A DNA stretch of 64,000 nt from Verticillium longisporum (Eukaryota; Ascomycota; Sordariomycetes; Glomerellales; Plectosphaerellaceae). This document shows, one piece after another, positions 25,095 to 36,518 of the stretch (position 1 is the stretch's first letter; each line of letters opens with the position of its first letter). The DNA lies in NCBI GenBank assembly GCA_019188255.1, contig JAETXT010000005.1, positions 3,844,001 to 3,908,000 of the forward strand, given 5' to 3'. Made by a program: the position numbers and the translations under genes. The notes beneath the pieces are model-generated. The model was not told the origin of the DNA. It was given only the letters and a program-made list of their open reading frames with translations, and made no database searches.

Positions 25095-26822
25095 GACGGT
25101 CTGGAGATGTCCTGGACTTTTGATAGAAATGAATGTATCAACAGCGCTGTGGGGTTGTGTGATGTGTTCGTTGCGGATGGTCGGTGGTGTATCGCAGGCG
25201 GTTTGGTGTGACGGATTAGAGGCAAGGCAGCTACAGCATGTACGTAGCTCTCCGTTGTTCGAATCCAGGAGCAATCGCGTTAGTGGCATACGCTTAGCCG
25301 CGTTACGCGACAAGCGTCTCTTGATTGGCGGGTGCTGACAAATAATGACCCGTTTCTAATTGATGCAGGCACTCGTGTACCGTGACCATCGCTAGAACAC
25401 CATGACCTACCAATGTGCTATGAGTGCCCTCATATTCATTGACGACGCTCTACCGTGACCCAAGCTTCGTTCTCGACATTTAACCCTGAAGTTGACGCCA
25501 AGTCTTCAGTTTGTGGTTTCTCGTATATACATATGTCCTAACTTCTGTCGCTGAACACCACCTCCTGCTCGAGATTGAGGCAGCTATAACCCTACTTGCC
25601 AGATGGTCCAAGGTATATCGCAGCGCAGTGCTCACACAATGCCTCCCAAGTCTCGACAGGAAAGGATGCTTTCCTTGCTCTGTAACAATGATGTCATTAT
25701 TTCCTGTACCTACAATACAGTATTCAGCCTGGCTTGTTGTTATATTGCGTTGTGGCAGTCTTACTGCATCCACAATTGATACGCCAGATACCGCACCCGA
25801 CAGAGCTATGGGTTATCGCTCTAGCATCCAGATTATGCTCTATCACCCATTCCTGATTGTCATCTGCTGGTCGCTTTTCAGTCACACCTGGACTCTGCTG
25901 TGGTGCAGGGTTCCTAATGCGCAAGGCCCAAAAATGACTATCTGAGCTGAACAACCAAGATACGTATGTGACAGTAGCCCAGTGTTTCTTGCTAAGTACC
26001 TGCCCACTCATCTCAAGATGGATGGGCTCTACCATCAAGACTTGCGAGCGCGGTCGTGGCAAAAGAGAAGCAAGAAATGCCGACAGTGGTCGACTTGGCC
26101 CATAATCATATTGACATTGTAAAATCAGTTTCGTATGAAATGTGGTACACCTTGCACTTGCGGCTGATCCAATTGGGTCTCGTGCAGATGCTGGCACTCA
26201 GTATTCAATTCGGCTACTCAGCCGGAGACGTTTGTCACTTTGAGCAAGCCAGCATGCGCATATCGCGATGCCCTGGACGGCAGCTTTCAGGACGACGCTC
26301 AAAGTCACGGCGTCTCACCACGGCCAGTGCGGCTCGAAGACCAGAAGTCCAGATACCCAGAGTTAATCCCTGAATTCCAGCACACATGCCGTTGGTGCGC
26401 CGGTCTCCAGAACTACTTCCACCGGGAGAACGAGCCATCCCCTCGTCATTCTCAGCTATTTAGTCTATCTTTGGTTGACCTTCAAGTTGATTCTGCATGC
26501 AGACAACGACTACGTGCGACCAGAGGGTGCGCGCAAGAATCTTGACGTACCCTAGTGGCATCATAGGAGGCAAATACAGGCATTCATGAAGATGCTTTGT
26601 CTTACTACTGGAAAATGAAGTAGGAGGACTCTCCAAATGCTAAATCGTTAGGTGATAAGGTGAGGCTCCAAACTAATCAACATGAGTGTTCGATATCCAA
26701 GCAATAAACGCCTCGTTAACTCCAGGGTATCCGGAAAAAAGTCATACAATCATGGCCGTTTTGCAGGCCTCAGCTGAACATCATCAGGCACCGCCACTGT
26801 CCTGTGTTGCCGCTATCACCCC
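25095..26822. other. Intergenic region upstream of RPT4
   Basis: About 1.7 kb. Two moderate opposite-strand frames near 25511-26197 overlap, lack recognisable content and have AT-richer composition than the genes. I judge them non-coding. The proximal 200 bases are probably the RPT4 promoter. Confidence 0.35.
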
Positions 26823-28496
26823 TCAGCTTGCTAACTCTGTTGAGATCTCCTCCCTCACCCTTTTGCACCACGCCCAAATGGCTGTCTCGAGGCCGATCCA
26901 GACATCAGGACTACTGTTGTAGACTATGCCGAGAGCATCCTTTTTGAGTGGCACCTCGCACCTGAGTTCTTCTGCCTTAATCCAATACCGAAGATTATCA
27001 GCGCAACGATACGGCTTTTCCGTGTCCTCATGAAAGGTAGTGATGCCGCCGAATCGGCGCTTCGACTTCTTGACGGCAGCGTTATGAAGCTTCACAAGGC
27101 GAAGCCCATTCTGCATGCTTCTGAGGAAAGGAGTAGGGAGATCGCCAGACGCCAAACCCGTCGATGGAGTATATTCCGGAAGCGGTCCGAGGCCCAAACC
27201 AACTTCGAGAGAAGCCATAAAAGAGAGCTCCCGTTCCACTTCCTTCCCAGCCCAGTCACCATGGAGCCAAGTCCAAGTGGCTTGCTCGGCACGCTCGGCC
27301 TCCTCCATATCATTCTCCTGCTGAAGCATAGCGAAGAGACCTTGGATCCACCTGTCGAGGATGTCAAGCTCTTCGTCACGCATACCTCCAGCCCATCGAC
27401 GGGTTGCCATCTGCTTCAGCGTTTCCATGACGGAAAATATGTCGGCACGGATCTGGCGCTCGGGCTTGATCGCGTCAAGGCGTTCTGGCTGTTCGTGTGC
27501 AGTGTAGTACATCTTGGCGGCGCGAATGGCGAGCGTCATGACGTCGAGAATGTGCATCCCCTGAATTTCGAACCAACCATGGGTCTTGGAGGATTTCTGG
27601 CGGGTATGACCGCCTGCTGGATTCCTAATCTCGATCGTGGGTGTTTCGGCGAAGGGATGCCCTTGCTCCTCCGCCGAGTCTTGACGTGCCCTCGCTTCCT
27701 TGAGAGATACTGCTGCTTTCTCAAGCGAGCTGGTGAGAGATAATTTGAGTTCTGCTATGGATGGCGGCTTCGGCACAGGCTTCTCGCGGTTGATATATGT
27801 ACTAGCCGTCGGGGGAAGCATGTTTGGGTCGCCGTCTTCGAATTCGTCTGAATAGTATTCGTCATCGATGGGTGACTCGACCATTGGTCCAGCAGTGAAT
27901 GAAGAGGCAGCAAGATCAGGGCTGCTACCCATAGAAGCATATGAAGAGTCGGAATCAGAGGCGAACAGTGGTGGTGATAGGTTCGCCGCATCGAGGGATG
28001 ACAAGTCCAGTGTTCCTCTCAGTTTCCTGTTCTTCCTCTGAAGCTGACCACCCTTTCCGTCAAGCAGGCCGGTGCGGGCGAAGTAGTGCTGAACATGGGC
28101 GATGCTCCCAAGACTCATGACGCTCTCCCTCGACTGGGCACTTGCGGCAAAAGCCGTACCTTGGGGGCGCATGTATCCGCGTCGTCGACTGGCTCGACTG
28201 TCGACACTGTAACTCGAATGGCGGGATGAGGCAAAGCTCACATCGGAGCGGCGGCCATAGCTTGCAGATGACTGCCTGGAGAACGCATCGCTTCCCATGC
28301 TCCCAAGGGAGTCCCTAGGAGCGAACTCGGTGCCAGACCCGTGGGATAGATCGGATGCTGTCGACAGACAGCGAGAGAGCTCAGGATAGGCTCCTATCGC
28401 TGGTGTTGGGTCTATCTCAGGCGAAGGGGACTCGGCCCGCGTCGGTGCGGCCTGCTGATCGGTAGCCGTAGCCATGCTCGTCTGTTCGAAAGTCAT
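26823..28496 (-). CDS. Conserved filamentous-fungal protein of unknown function, Ser-rich N-terminus
   Basis: Single exon of 557 residues if the first ATG (MTFEQTSMATATDQ) is used; the next ATG at 28475 gives 550. Residues 1-230 are Ser/Arg-rich and probably disordered (SRQSSASYGRRSD, SSRHSSYSVDSRASRRR), with acidic EYYSDEFEDGD. Residues 240 to the end look folded and helical: SIAELKLSLTSSLEKAAVSL, then KTHGWFEIQGMHILDVMTLA, AAKMYYTAHEQPERLDAIKPE, LDILDRWIQGLFAML, and a Trp-rich end (DVWIGLETAIWAWCKRVREE). I recall similar proteins across Pezizomycotina but no established function. No membrane segment, signal peptide or catalytic motif is seen. Confidence 0.75.
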   Translation of the reverse strand: MTFEQTSMATATDQQAAPTRAESPSPEIDPTPAIGAYPELSRCLSTASDLSHGSGTEFAPRDSLGSMGSDAFSRQSSASYGRRSDVSFASSRHSSYSVDSRASRRRGYMRPQGTAFAASAQSRESVMSLGSIAHVQHYFARTGLLDGKGGQLQRKNRKLRGTLDLSSLDAANLSPPLFASDSDSSYASMGSSPDLAASSFTAGPMVESPIDDEYYSDEFEDGDPNMLPPTASTYINREKPVPKPPSIAELKLSLTSSLEKAAVSLKEARARQDSAEEQGHPFAETPTIEIRNPAGGHTRQKSSKTHGWFEIQGMHILDVMTLAIRAAKMYYTAHEQPERLDAIKPERQIRADIFSVMETLKQMATRRWAGGMRDEELDILDRWIQGLFAMLQQENDMEEAERAEQATWTWLHGDWAGKEVERELSFMASLEVGLGLGPLPEYTPSTGLASGDLPTPFLRSMQNGLRLVKLHNAAVKKSKRRFGGITTFHEDTEKPYRCADNLRYWIKAEELRCEVPLKKDALGIVYNSSPDVWIGLETAIWAWCKRVREEISTELAS

Positions 28497-31400
28497 GCAA
28501 ATAGTCGACAGTGAGGCCAACAGCAGGAGGCGGATGGTTCAGCCTTTAAACTGAATGACGCAGGTGAGGTCAATGGAAGCTCCCCCAGCTCAGCTTTGTG
28601 GGAGTGGAATGTTGATGTTTCAGGTCGTAGGCGGGGCGACGAGCTGTAGGAATTAGTAGTCGTTAGGATGTCTAGGCAAGGCGCTCTGTTTTGTAAGGAA
28701 TATCAGAGAGTATATACAAGGCGCGAGAAGATAGCTGTTGATGCGATCGTCGGCACTGCACAGCAGCCATCGAGGGGTTGCAAAACGACCAAGCAGGCGG
28801 GAATCAAGTGGCTGTAGAACACGAAGGGGGTGGGAGGGAATGTTTTCGTGGAGGGATGGCCTCGGACCGAAGCCGTTGTAATGAGTGGATGGTGGTGCTC
28901 TCTGCAGGCAACGCAACGCAAAAGACCAACGGCAGCAATAAAATAGGCGCAAAGCGGAGAACTGAAGGCAGATGGCTTCAGTTTGTCATGGATGGTGTGA
29001 GGAGAAACGAGGCGAGGCGAGCGAGCAACTGTCCTGCTCAAGGGATCAGGGGTTCGCTTTGGAGCTTTTGGCTGTCCAATGTCTTGCACTGTCTCCAAGT
29101 TCCCAGCTCCAATAGGAGACACCTGTCTGAGTTCGCCCCACAGACCAATTAAAGGGCGGGTTGCTGGGGAAGGAGATATCGAGGGCGTGACGTGAGGACA
29201 CAGAAAGCGCGTCGACCTCCGACGCTTCCTGCCTGTGCTGGTGGTGGGGGCAGCAATGGCACGCGTCGAAACAATCAATAATAATCAAGGGCTACCCACT
29301 GGAGAGGCCGTACATGAGTGGCACCTGACTGGTCATCCAATATAAATCGGCGCTGGGCGGGAACGGGGTACTACCATGTAATTCGGCAAAGAACTGCCTA
29401 ACAGGCAGAGGACGCCAAGAACCACAGCCCTGTGCACTCAATTGCTTCTTATCTGCCAAATACCCCAAGAATGCCGAGGTGGCTTTCGCTTCTCTTGTCA
29501 ACAGTACCCATCTCGAAAGCCGCAAAGGGCTTCTGAACAGTGCACCATGTCTGTTTGTTGGTCTCGAGATGAGATGTGTAAGCCTGAGAATCGAATACTA
29601 ACCGTCTTTCGGCGATTCGAGTCATGCATCAATCACGTCCCTCGCCTTCGCCCTCTGGTCCTATTCTTCCTGAAAGAATGCCAGCCACCTGATCCGTTGC
29701 CATCTGTCAAGAAAGTTGTTGTCAATAGGGTATACACGATCTTGCGTCATACCATATCCATCTCTGCCGATTTCCCCTGACACCCCAGTGCCGCTCTTGG
29801 GCCGCTGTTGCCGATATGACTGCAGGCCGAGGTCGAGATCTGTCATCACCTGCGTCAGGGTCCCGAAAGAAACACTCGAACTCCGAGGATCGTCAAGCTC
29901 GTTGACGCTACCATGTGGACAGGCCATTCCCCGCATTGCCGAGCACCGAAAGACGCCAAAACCCAGCCAGAGACGGACGAGGCGATATCCCTTGAGGCCA
30001 TTCCTGTATATCCGGCAGCCATCCACTCATTGTACTGTCTGTCCCAATATCACGATACATATCGCCAGCCACTGCTCCAGATCTGCTCTCGAGTGGATAC
30101 ACATATCCGATGTGAACGGGCCTCCCAAGAGTCCAATGACCGCTCCTGGGCCAGAGCCCAGCCCGGCTGTCTGGGCTGTTAGGGTCGACTCGCTGGGGCG
30201 ACCCTGAAAAGCCCCGAAGACCCCGTGCGTAGGCTGACTGGATGGTGGTTGGCCTTTTACCAGGTAACCCTACACGCAAGGTGTGCAGACCAGTTGAGAC
30301 GTGGAGCTAGATCAGCAGTTCACCGAGACAGTGGCAGGCAAGAAGTAGCATTGCTTTTTGCGCCCCATGCGCGACACACTGAAATCCCGCGTGCCATTTG
30401 ACATGTACACAACCTACAGTTTGAAGGCATTCGCTCAGCGTCAGATCCGCGGCGATTGTCCCGCGAAGAATGTTCATGGCTGATGAAAAAGGTTCGAGCC
30501 ATTCGATGCTCTGCTTCCAGCATAAGTAGATAGCAAACTTGACATATATAAGCAAGCCGAGGCGACCCCTTGCATTAGCCTAACTTCCTCCCCCGCTCCT
30601 CGGTCTTCTTCCTGTGCTTGGATCGGTCGCGGCGTTTCTCGACCTGCAATTTGACTTGTTGCCAGTGGCAACAGAGGACCATGACGCAGACGATGCTTCT
30701 CTCTGTCCTCTCATACACAGGCTGACACATCAAACGCAAGACTGGACAACGTCTTGCCAAGCAGCGCTGTCTGAGAGTCCAGTTCAGAGACACGCCGTGA
30801 GACTGAGCCGGTGGTCTTGTTTTATGCAGGTCAAACGCTCATGGCCGCTGGCTGTCAGTGCGTCGTAGCACAGTACAAGTGAACCAGGTCACCCCGGCCG
30901 CCACAATCTTCCAGATACGTTCTTCTGCCCCTGGAAGCGTCGGGTCTGTCAGGGTTCTCGGGCCTGAGCCGCAGGGTAGGCCTGTATGACTGCCGCAGGA
31001 GGTGACATTGGTACGACTCTGCAACTTTAGCATTCCACCGAGGGCGACATCGTCTGATCGAGTTGTCGCGCCCTACGTGCTATGGAGGGAGATCTCGCTG
31101 CCTCGAAGATCACAATGGGCTGGAAGCGTGCACAAGGCGTGGCTGGTAGTTCCGTGACGAGGTCATCGACGCTACAGGTCGTCCAAGGGAAATGAGTGAA
31201 TTCTCGTCACACTGCTACCGTGCTTTTTGGGTTTGGATGAGATTCCCTTTTCCGGGAAAAAGGCGCCGGAGAGATGGAGGCAATTTGCTTAACGAGGCGT
31301 TTCATCCAGCTACAGATTGGACCCCTCTCGAGGCGCCGGCTCCCAGACCTGAGCCTGAGCCGAAATCTGCTGTGACGAGCGAAGACAATCAAAGACCCTC

Positions 31401-32511
31401 TGCAAAATACTCGACTGGGACTGGTCTTGCCAGGCTCGCGAAACCAGAGGAGACGAGACTCTCGTCTATCTCTCGGGACCCCTGTGTGTCAACTCTCAAG
31501 AAGGGATCAAGCCACCTTGGTACCGTGGAGAGCATCCTTTCTTGTCTCCTGCTTGTGTCCATCCATCGTGCACCTGCTCTGGTACCTCACACCTCACCTC
31601 ACTCGACCACGCGGCGGCTTCGCGATAGAGCGTCGCACTAATGGTTACTTGACTCGGGCCAAACGCTGTCTTCACGCGGCCTCCATCCACCATTCGCTGG
31701 CAATCGCCGCCAACGCCGCCATAGAGCATCGAGGCAATCGTGTTCATCCGAGTGTCTCGCTTTCCTTCTTGATGGCTCACACACTCCTTTACAGCTTTCT
31801 TACTTCCCCATCATCCTGTCCTTGACACAGCACATGTTTACTTGAGTGCCGTGCGGCCATTTGAATCTCACTCTTTTTCCTTTCCTTTATACATCTTCGT
31901 CGACGGCGCGCATCGATAACGCTGTCGACTGGCCGACAGAGGCGGCTACCACGACTTGCGACAGCAGGGACAGGACAAACGACGTTTCTCCAAACGACCA
32001 CGGCGCACGCAAGGGACGTCGAACTTGGATTCGGTCTCTTCACCACTACCCACAGACTTCCCTGTTCCACCCTTGTGGTCGCTCCAATTTGACACTGGCG
32101 ATTGCGAGCAGAACAGCAGCCTTCTTCTCTGCACTTGGTTTCCAGCACGCAGACACACTACTGCATGAGCAAGGGGAGGCCCGCCTGCGCCAATAGCGAT
32201 TGCATTCCACACCTGCCTGCATCATCGTCAGATGCCCTGTCACCGACTTGGGGGCCTAGGAACAACACACGCCTGCCTATCTGACTCTACCCATTTCAGC
32301 ATCTGCATCAGGCGTCCTTCACTTGCGTCCGGACCGGTTCCGGCCTTGCGACCCCGCTGGAGGCTGCGGTTCAAGAGACGTGTGATTGTGCATTGATCAC
32401 AGGCTCCATAGAGAAACGGTTGATCCCTTTCCGGCGTGCGAGCATTCCGCTGGAAGGAACACATCACTCGGCAAACACTCGTCGGTGTCGGCATCGTCGT
32501 CGTCGGCGTCG
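28497..32511. other. Four-kilobase gene-free divergent region (unknown gene / KAR9)
   Basis: Neither strand carries a supported gene. Frames up to about 160 codons exist but none has recognisable or repetitive protein content, and they overlap in conflicting phases. The last 600 bases are C/T-rich and probably the KAR9 leader. In-frame sense codons upstream of the KAR9 ATG (from 32386) lack an ATG. No RNA gene recognised. Confidence 0.35.
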
Positions 32512-35500
32512 ATGGATGATGTCGTGGCTCCAAAAGGCACTCCGGGCCCTGATGGTGCAGGTGTCCTTGGTGGCCTGACCCCAGGCTTCCGCAGCGGCAG
32601 CTTCCAAGGCAGCAGTCCACTGACCGCCCCGACGACCTCCCCTGCGCCCGCCCCTGCCCCTGCATCTGCGCCTGCTACCACAGCCAGACTGCCCCGAAGT
32701 GCCCCATTCCCAGGCCCCGACGAACTGGCCGCTGGCCTTACATTCAGTGACGTCTCCGATGAACTTTTCCAGCTGCGACCCCAGTTCGATAACAACAACA
32801 ACAACAATCCGAGCCCAACCATCACCGCTTCCAATCCAAGCCATACCACCAGCCCGTCACTCTCCAGGTCGACTCTTGCTTCCAATCCCGCAACACCCAA
32901 TACCGGCACTGCGAGCACATCACCCTCGACCCAACCTGCTGCTACCTCACAATCCAACACACCGACCTCCACTGTCCAGCCGCGCAGACCATCCCCCGGA
33001 TTAGCTGCCCGACTCAAGGCGCTCGGATTCGGCACCTCGAACAAGAAAACCCCCGACCCTTCCCCGACAGCGCCTCAGCACGACCGCATCGGTCGGCTTC
33101 CTGAAGACCAGATCCGACAACTCGAGAAAATACACCGGGCGAACTCCGTCAACTCGATCATTGAACGGCGCGGTCGCCCCTGGAAGGGTGCCACCGCTCC
33201 CCTTCACAGATCCAAGTCGATCGCCGACGACAGCTCGGACAGGCCACAGGCCACACAGGCGACCGAGTCAACCCCCGTGCATGCTCCTCTGCAACTCACT
33301 GTCGCAGTGCCCGAGACCACGTTGTCGAATGCTTTCTTGCCGGAGATTGCTGCCTCCGAACCTCTGAATATGGACACCCAGAAGTATCGCTTGCCGGACC
33401 ACACAAATGGCAACGGCACCAAGGTGCAACTTGAGACAAGGCAGGAGCACCTTGAGCGAACGGCCAGGCCACCCTCGCCCGACGAGGATGTGACCATTCC
33501 CCCTCCACCACCACCCAAGGACACTCCGCCCATGTTGTCAGCCGAGTTTACCCCTGACATCTCCTCCTACTTTACGGCCAATCACCAACGCCCAGGCTCG
33601 ATCTACACACTCTCCCGCGCCTCCTTCGCGAACCAGCTCGCCCAGCTGACGTCGCTACAACTGCCCGATGCTGGCTCCCTCGCCAGCAAGGTCTCCGCCA
33701 TCCCCACTGCAGACCAGGCCTCCAAAGCTCTGATCAACGCTGCGGAGCAGATCCGAAGTTGGATACAAAAAGCGTCTGAAGTCATTGCTGGCCTGGACAG
33801 CGAAGATGATGTGGAATGGGCAGCAGCTGGTGGGCGCGAAGGCCTGGCAGAGGTGGAAAGCGCAGCCGCTCGCTTTGAAGACCTGATCAACGTTTACGTC
33901 GGAGCGATCGAGAAACTACAGTGTCGAGAGGACATTGCAATTGTGTCACCAGGGGACCTCAAACGTGCTGTCGCTCAGATGGAGGCCATCATCAACGAGT
34001 GGGCTATCATCGGATCCACCCTGAACACGGTGAAACAGCAAGTCGAGATCGCCATGGAGTGGGAGGAACTGTGGAACAACGTCCTTGGCGACATTCAGGG
34101 CGAGATGGACGAGCTATGCCGTCTGGTCTTCGAGATGGAAGAACGACGCCACAAGTCTCTTATGGCCGCTACTACCAACGACACAGTCGACATTGGAGAC
34201 TTGGAGACTATCGTCGAAGAGACTCCTCCACAAGAAACCAAGCTGCAGGTGCAGAATCGCTTCAGCCTCAGCGCCTTCCCAATGAGCCCCAGCTCTCCCG
34301 GCACGCCGACACTGTCACAGGATGACTCCAGTCTCCTCGCGCTGTTCGCCCGCATGCAGCCCTTGAAGGCGTCCCTAGAATTTCTCCCCATGAGGCTTTC
34401 CGTCTTCGAAGCCAGGGCCGAGAAGTCTTTCCCAACAGCCTGTGAGGAATTGGACATGCGGAGGAATGGCCTGGATGGTACTTACAAGAAGTTGGAGAAG
34501 GACGCTGAATCCCTGCGCAAAGAGCTAGGCGAAGATCGTTGGGTCCTTGTGTTCCGAGGCGCAGGACGACAAGCGCAGAAGATGATTGAGTCTGTTGAAC
34601 GTTCACTACTGAAGCTGAAAGATTCGGTCGACGCGGGCCACCATCTCACGAGCGCCCCCGCGCTCAGCAAGAAGATCGAGAGCTATGATGCCAAGCGAAC
34701 CCACTACGGCCCAGCTATCGAGAGGGTTCTCTCCATCATTGACAAGGGCGTTAAGGATCGCCTGACAGTCAATGGCGAGATCTTACGGCTGCTTGCTGAG
34801 ATGGAAGCGAAATGGGGATCCTTGAAGGGGCAGATGACGGATATGGATGCGACTTTGGACGAGATCCACGTTGACCAGCGCGCGCCACAACTGCGGGACT
34901 CAGTCTCGAGTATGCTTTCGAATGACCGTTCGACGATCGACAGTGGACGCGAAACACCAGGCAGCTCCCCGCCATCCTCTGTCATCATGTCGAGTTTGGG
35001 TTTGGATCCTATTACGCCGACCGGGAAGCCCCGCAATGTTCGCTCTACAGGCAGCAACGGCATGGCCTCGCACCCAAGCAACCGTCGGTATTCGTCAATG
35101 CCCACACCGGCCTCCCAAGTGTCGCGAAAGCCCCTGACGTCTCGTATGTCTACATTGGGAACATCCAACCTGCCAACTCCAGGCGGCAAGATTCCTCGTC
35201 CTGGCTCGACCCTTGCAAACCGACCAAAATGGAACCTGTCAAGCAACACGTCGGAGGTCGGTACCGGCCATAATTTCAAGCCTCTGTCGTTAACGACACC
35301 TAGTCCGTATGCCAAGAAGACACCTACGACAGCGCGAACGGCCTCTTCCTTGACCCCATCTTCCGGCCATCGCCTTACTCCTGCAGGCCGCAGTCCTCTT
35401 AATCGAGCATCCTCTGCTTCGCCCATGTTGGAGGAAACACCGACCAAACCTAGTGCATCGCGGCTGTCGTTCCGCGACAGAATTGCCTCTCCCGGCCCCT

Positions 35501-35820
35501 ATTCCCAACAGGTTCTGTCCAAACCTCGATTCGCATCGTCAGTCTCGGCCAGCTCAGTCTCGACAACGGGTAACCGACGAGCGTCTCTACAACCGCCGAG
35601 ACTCGGACAGCCCGATCCCATCACTCCCGCTCGCCCTGCAAGTTCCCTGGCCGCAGGAAGGCGTGTCAGCATGTTGCCACAGCCCAGGACGATGGGCGCC
35701 AACGGCCGAGACTCTCCTCAGCTCACTGCAGGCACTCGAAGCGCTCTAGGAATGCGCAACAACTCCAACTTGGAGTCGTCTGCGACATCAGCCGGTGCGA
35801 AACCTCGATGGCGGCATTAG
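32512..35820 (+). CDS. kar9: Karyogamy / spindle-orientation protein Kar9 homologue
   Basis: Kar9 family proteins link microtubule plus ends (via EB1) to actin-based transport and orient nuclei and spindles (family knowledge). Single exon of 1102 residues. An N-terminal disordered region (Pro/Ala/Thr-rich, an Asn run near 32793) is followed by a helical Kar9 domain at residues about 365-790: RSWIQKASEVIAGLDSEDDVE, then FEDLINVYVGAIEKLQ, IINEWAIIGSTLNTVKQQVE, EMDELCRLVFEMEERRHKSL and KLEKDAESLRKELGEDRWVL. The Ser/Pro/Arg-rich basic tail contains TPGGKIPRPGS and several SxxP-type motifs that suit EB1 and microtubule binding. The ATG at 32512 is the first in frame. Odd: after the TAG the same frame stays open to TGA at 35932-35934 and repeats the terminal KPRWR motif. 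Confidence 0.85.
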   Translation: MDDVVAPKGTPGPDGAGVLGGLTPGFRSGSFQGSSPLTAPTTSPAPAPAPASAPATTARLPRSAPFPGPDELAAGLTFSDVSDELFQLRPQFDNNNNNNPSPTITASNPSHTTSPSLSRSTLASNPATPNTGTASTSPSTQPAATSQSNTPTSTVQPRRPSPGLAARLKALGFGTSNKKTPDPSPTAPQHDRIGRLPEDQIRQLEKIHRANSVNSIIERRGRPWKGATAPLHRSKSIADDSSDRPQATQATESTPVHAPLQLTVAVPETTLSNAFLPEIAASEPLNMDTQKYRLPDHTNGNGTKVQLETRQEHLERTARPPSPDEDVTIPPPPPPKDTPPMLSAEFTPDISSYFTANHQRPGSIYTLSRASFANQLAQLTSLQLPDAGSLASKVSAIPTADQASKALINAAEQIRSWIQKASEVIAGLDSEDDVEWAAAGGREGLAEVESAAARFEDLINVYVGAIEKLQCREDIAIVSPGDLKRAVAQMEAIINEWAIIGSTLNTVKQQVEIAMEWEELWNNVLGDIQGEMDELCRLVFEMEERRHKSLMAATTNDTVDIGDLETIVEETPPQETKLQVQNRFSLSAFPMSPSSPGTPTLSQDDSSLLALFARMQPLKASLEFLPMRLSVFEARAEKSFPTACEELDMRRNGLDGTYKKLEKDAESLRKELGEDRWVLVFRGAGRQAQKMIESVERSLLKLKDSVDAGHHLTSAPALSKKIESYDAKRTHYGPAIERVLSIIDKGVKDRLTVNGEILRLLAEMEAKWGSLKGQMTDMDATLDEIHVDQRAPQLRDSVSSMLSNDRSTIDSGRETPGSSPPSSVIMSSLGLDPITPTGKPRNVRSTGSNGMASHPSNRRYSSMPTPASQVSRKPLTSRMSTLGTSNLPTPGGKIPRPGSTLANRPKWNLSSNTSEVGTGHNFKPLSLTTPSPYAKKTPTTARTASSLTPSSGHRLTPAGRSPLNRASSASPMLEETPTKPSASRLSFRDRIASPGPYSQQVLSKPRFASSVSASSVSTTGNRRASLQPPRLGQPDPITPARPASSLAAGRRVSMLPQPRTMGANGRDSPQLTAGTRSALGMRNNSNLESSATSAGAKPRWRH

Positions 35821-36518
35821 GAGGCCGTCCTTACGGGCCGAACGAGACTGAGCAGTCTGAGCGTTTCGCCCGGACCTGCAGAGGCGGGTACGAATACCGA
35901 GACGGCGAAAAGCAAACCCCGCTGGCGGCTGTGAGCTATTGCTAGCCTCGTATCCTTGTCGCACAGAACCTGGGCAACGAACGCGTGCAGTTTCTTTCTC
36001 ACCCCGGTTCGATCAGCGGATATCCATTTTCCTTGGTTCCCATTCTAGCGATCGGTTATGGCACGGCGTTTACGGGTGAGCGGACCTACAGCGTTGAATT
36101 CGTCAGAGAGGAGAATATTGCCCATTCAGGGAGCCCACCAAGAGTTGCGGTGGGGCCTCCATATGGGCAATCTTTAATGCGAAGACCCTCGGGTGTGAAG
36201 AGGGAAGCACGTGAGATGGACTAGTTGAAGGAGGAGAAGACGACGACGAAGAAGAAGAAGAAGAAGAAGAAGGCGAGAGGACAGGAAGGCGATAAACAAA
36301 CTAGCAAACCGTTATACCCATGTACGTTTTTAGCATATGAGACTTTGCAACTCGCTGGCAGGCGATGCTTGATCACAAGAGAGATGTAACAAACTGCGAC
36401 TGGAAAGGAAGCGATTATAAGATTACGATGTGGCCGAGTCGATGTGCGCTGGCATGTCCGCCTGTCGCCTACTGGACCGTGACCAGCCCCGTCGCCCCTG
36501 TCGTCAGAGACCACCCCC
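35821..36518. other. Convergent 3' region between KAR9 and palC
   Basis: Bases 35821-35934 form an in-frame continuation of KAR9 beyond its TAG (see findings). A GAA-rich microsatellite lies at 36233-36273. The remainder is presumably 3' UTR. Confidence 0.5.
36233..36273. repeat. (GAA)n microsatellite
   Basis: An uninterrupted purine tract of GAA triplets after a GAC-GAC-GAC start, in the 3' flank of palC and KAR9; non-coding. Confidence 0.9.

Noticed and set aside
25511..26197. Overlapping 144- and 157-codon frames on opposite strands
   Set aside because: AT-richer than genes, conflicting phases and no conserved motif.
29661..30207. Opposed 121- and 163-codon frames in the KAR9 upstream spacer
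   Set aside because: Mutually exclusive, no ATG/intron context typical of genes here, no recognisable protein.
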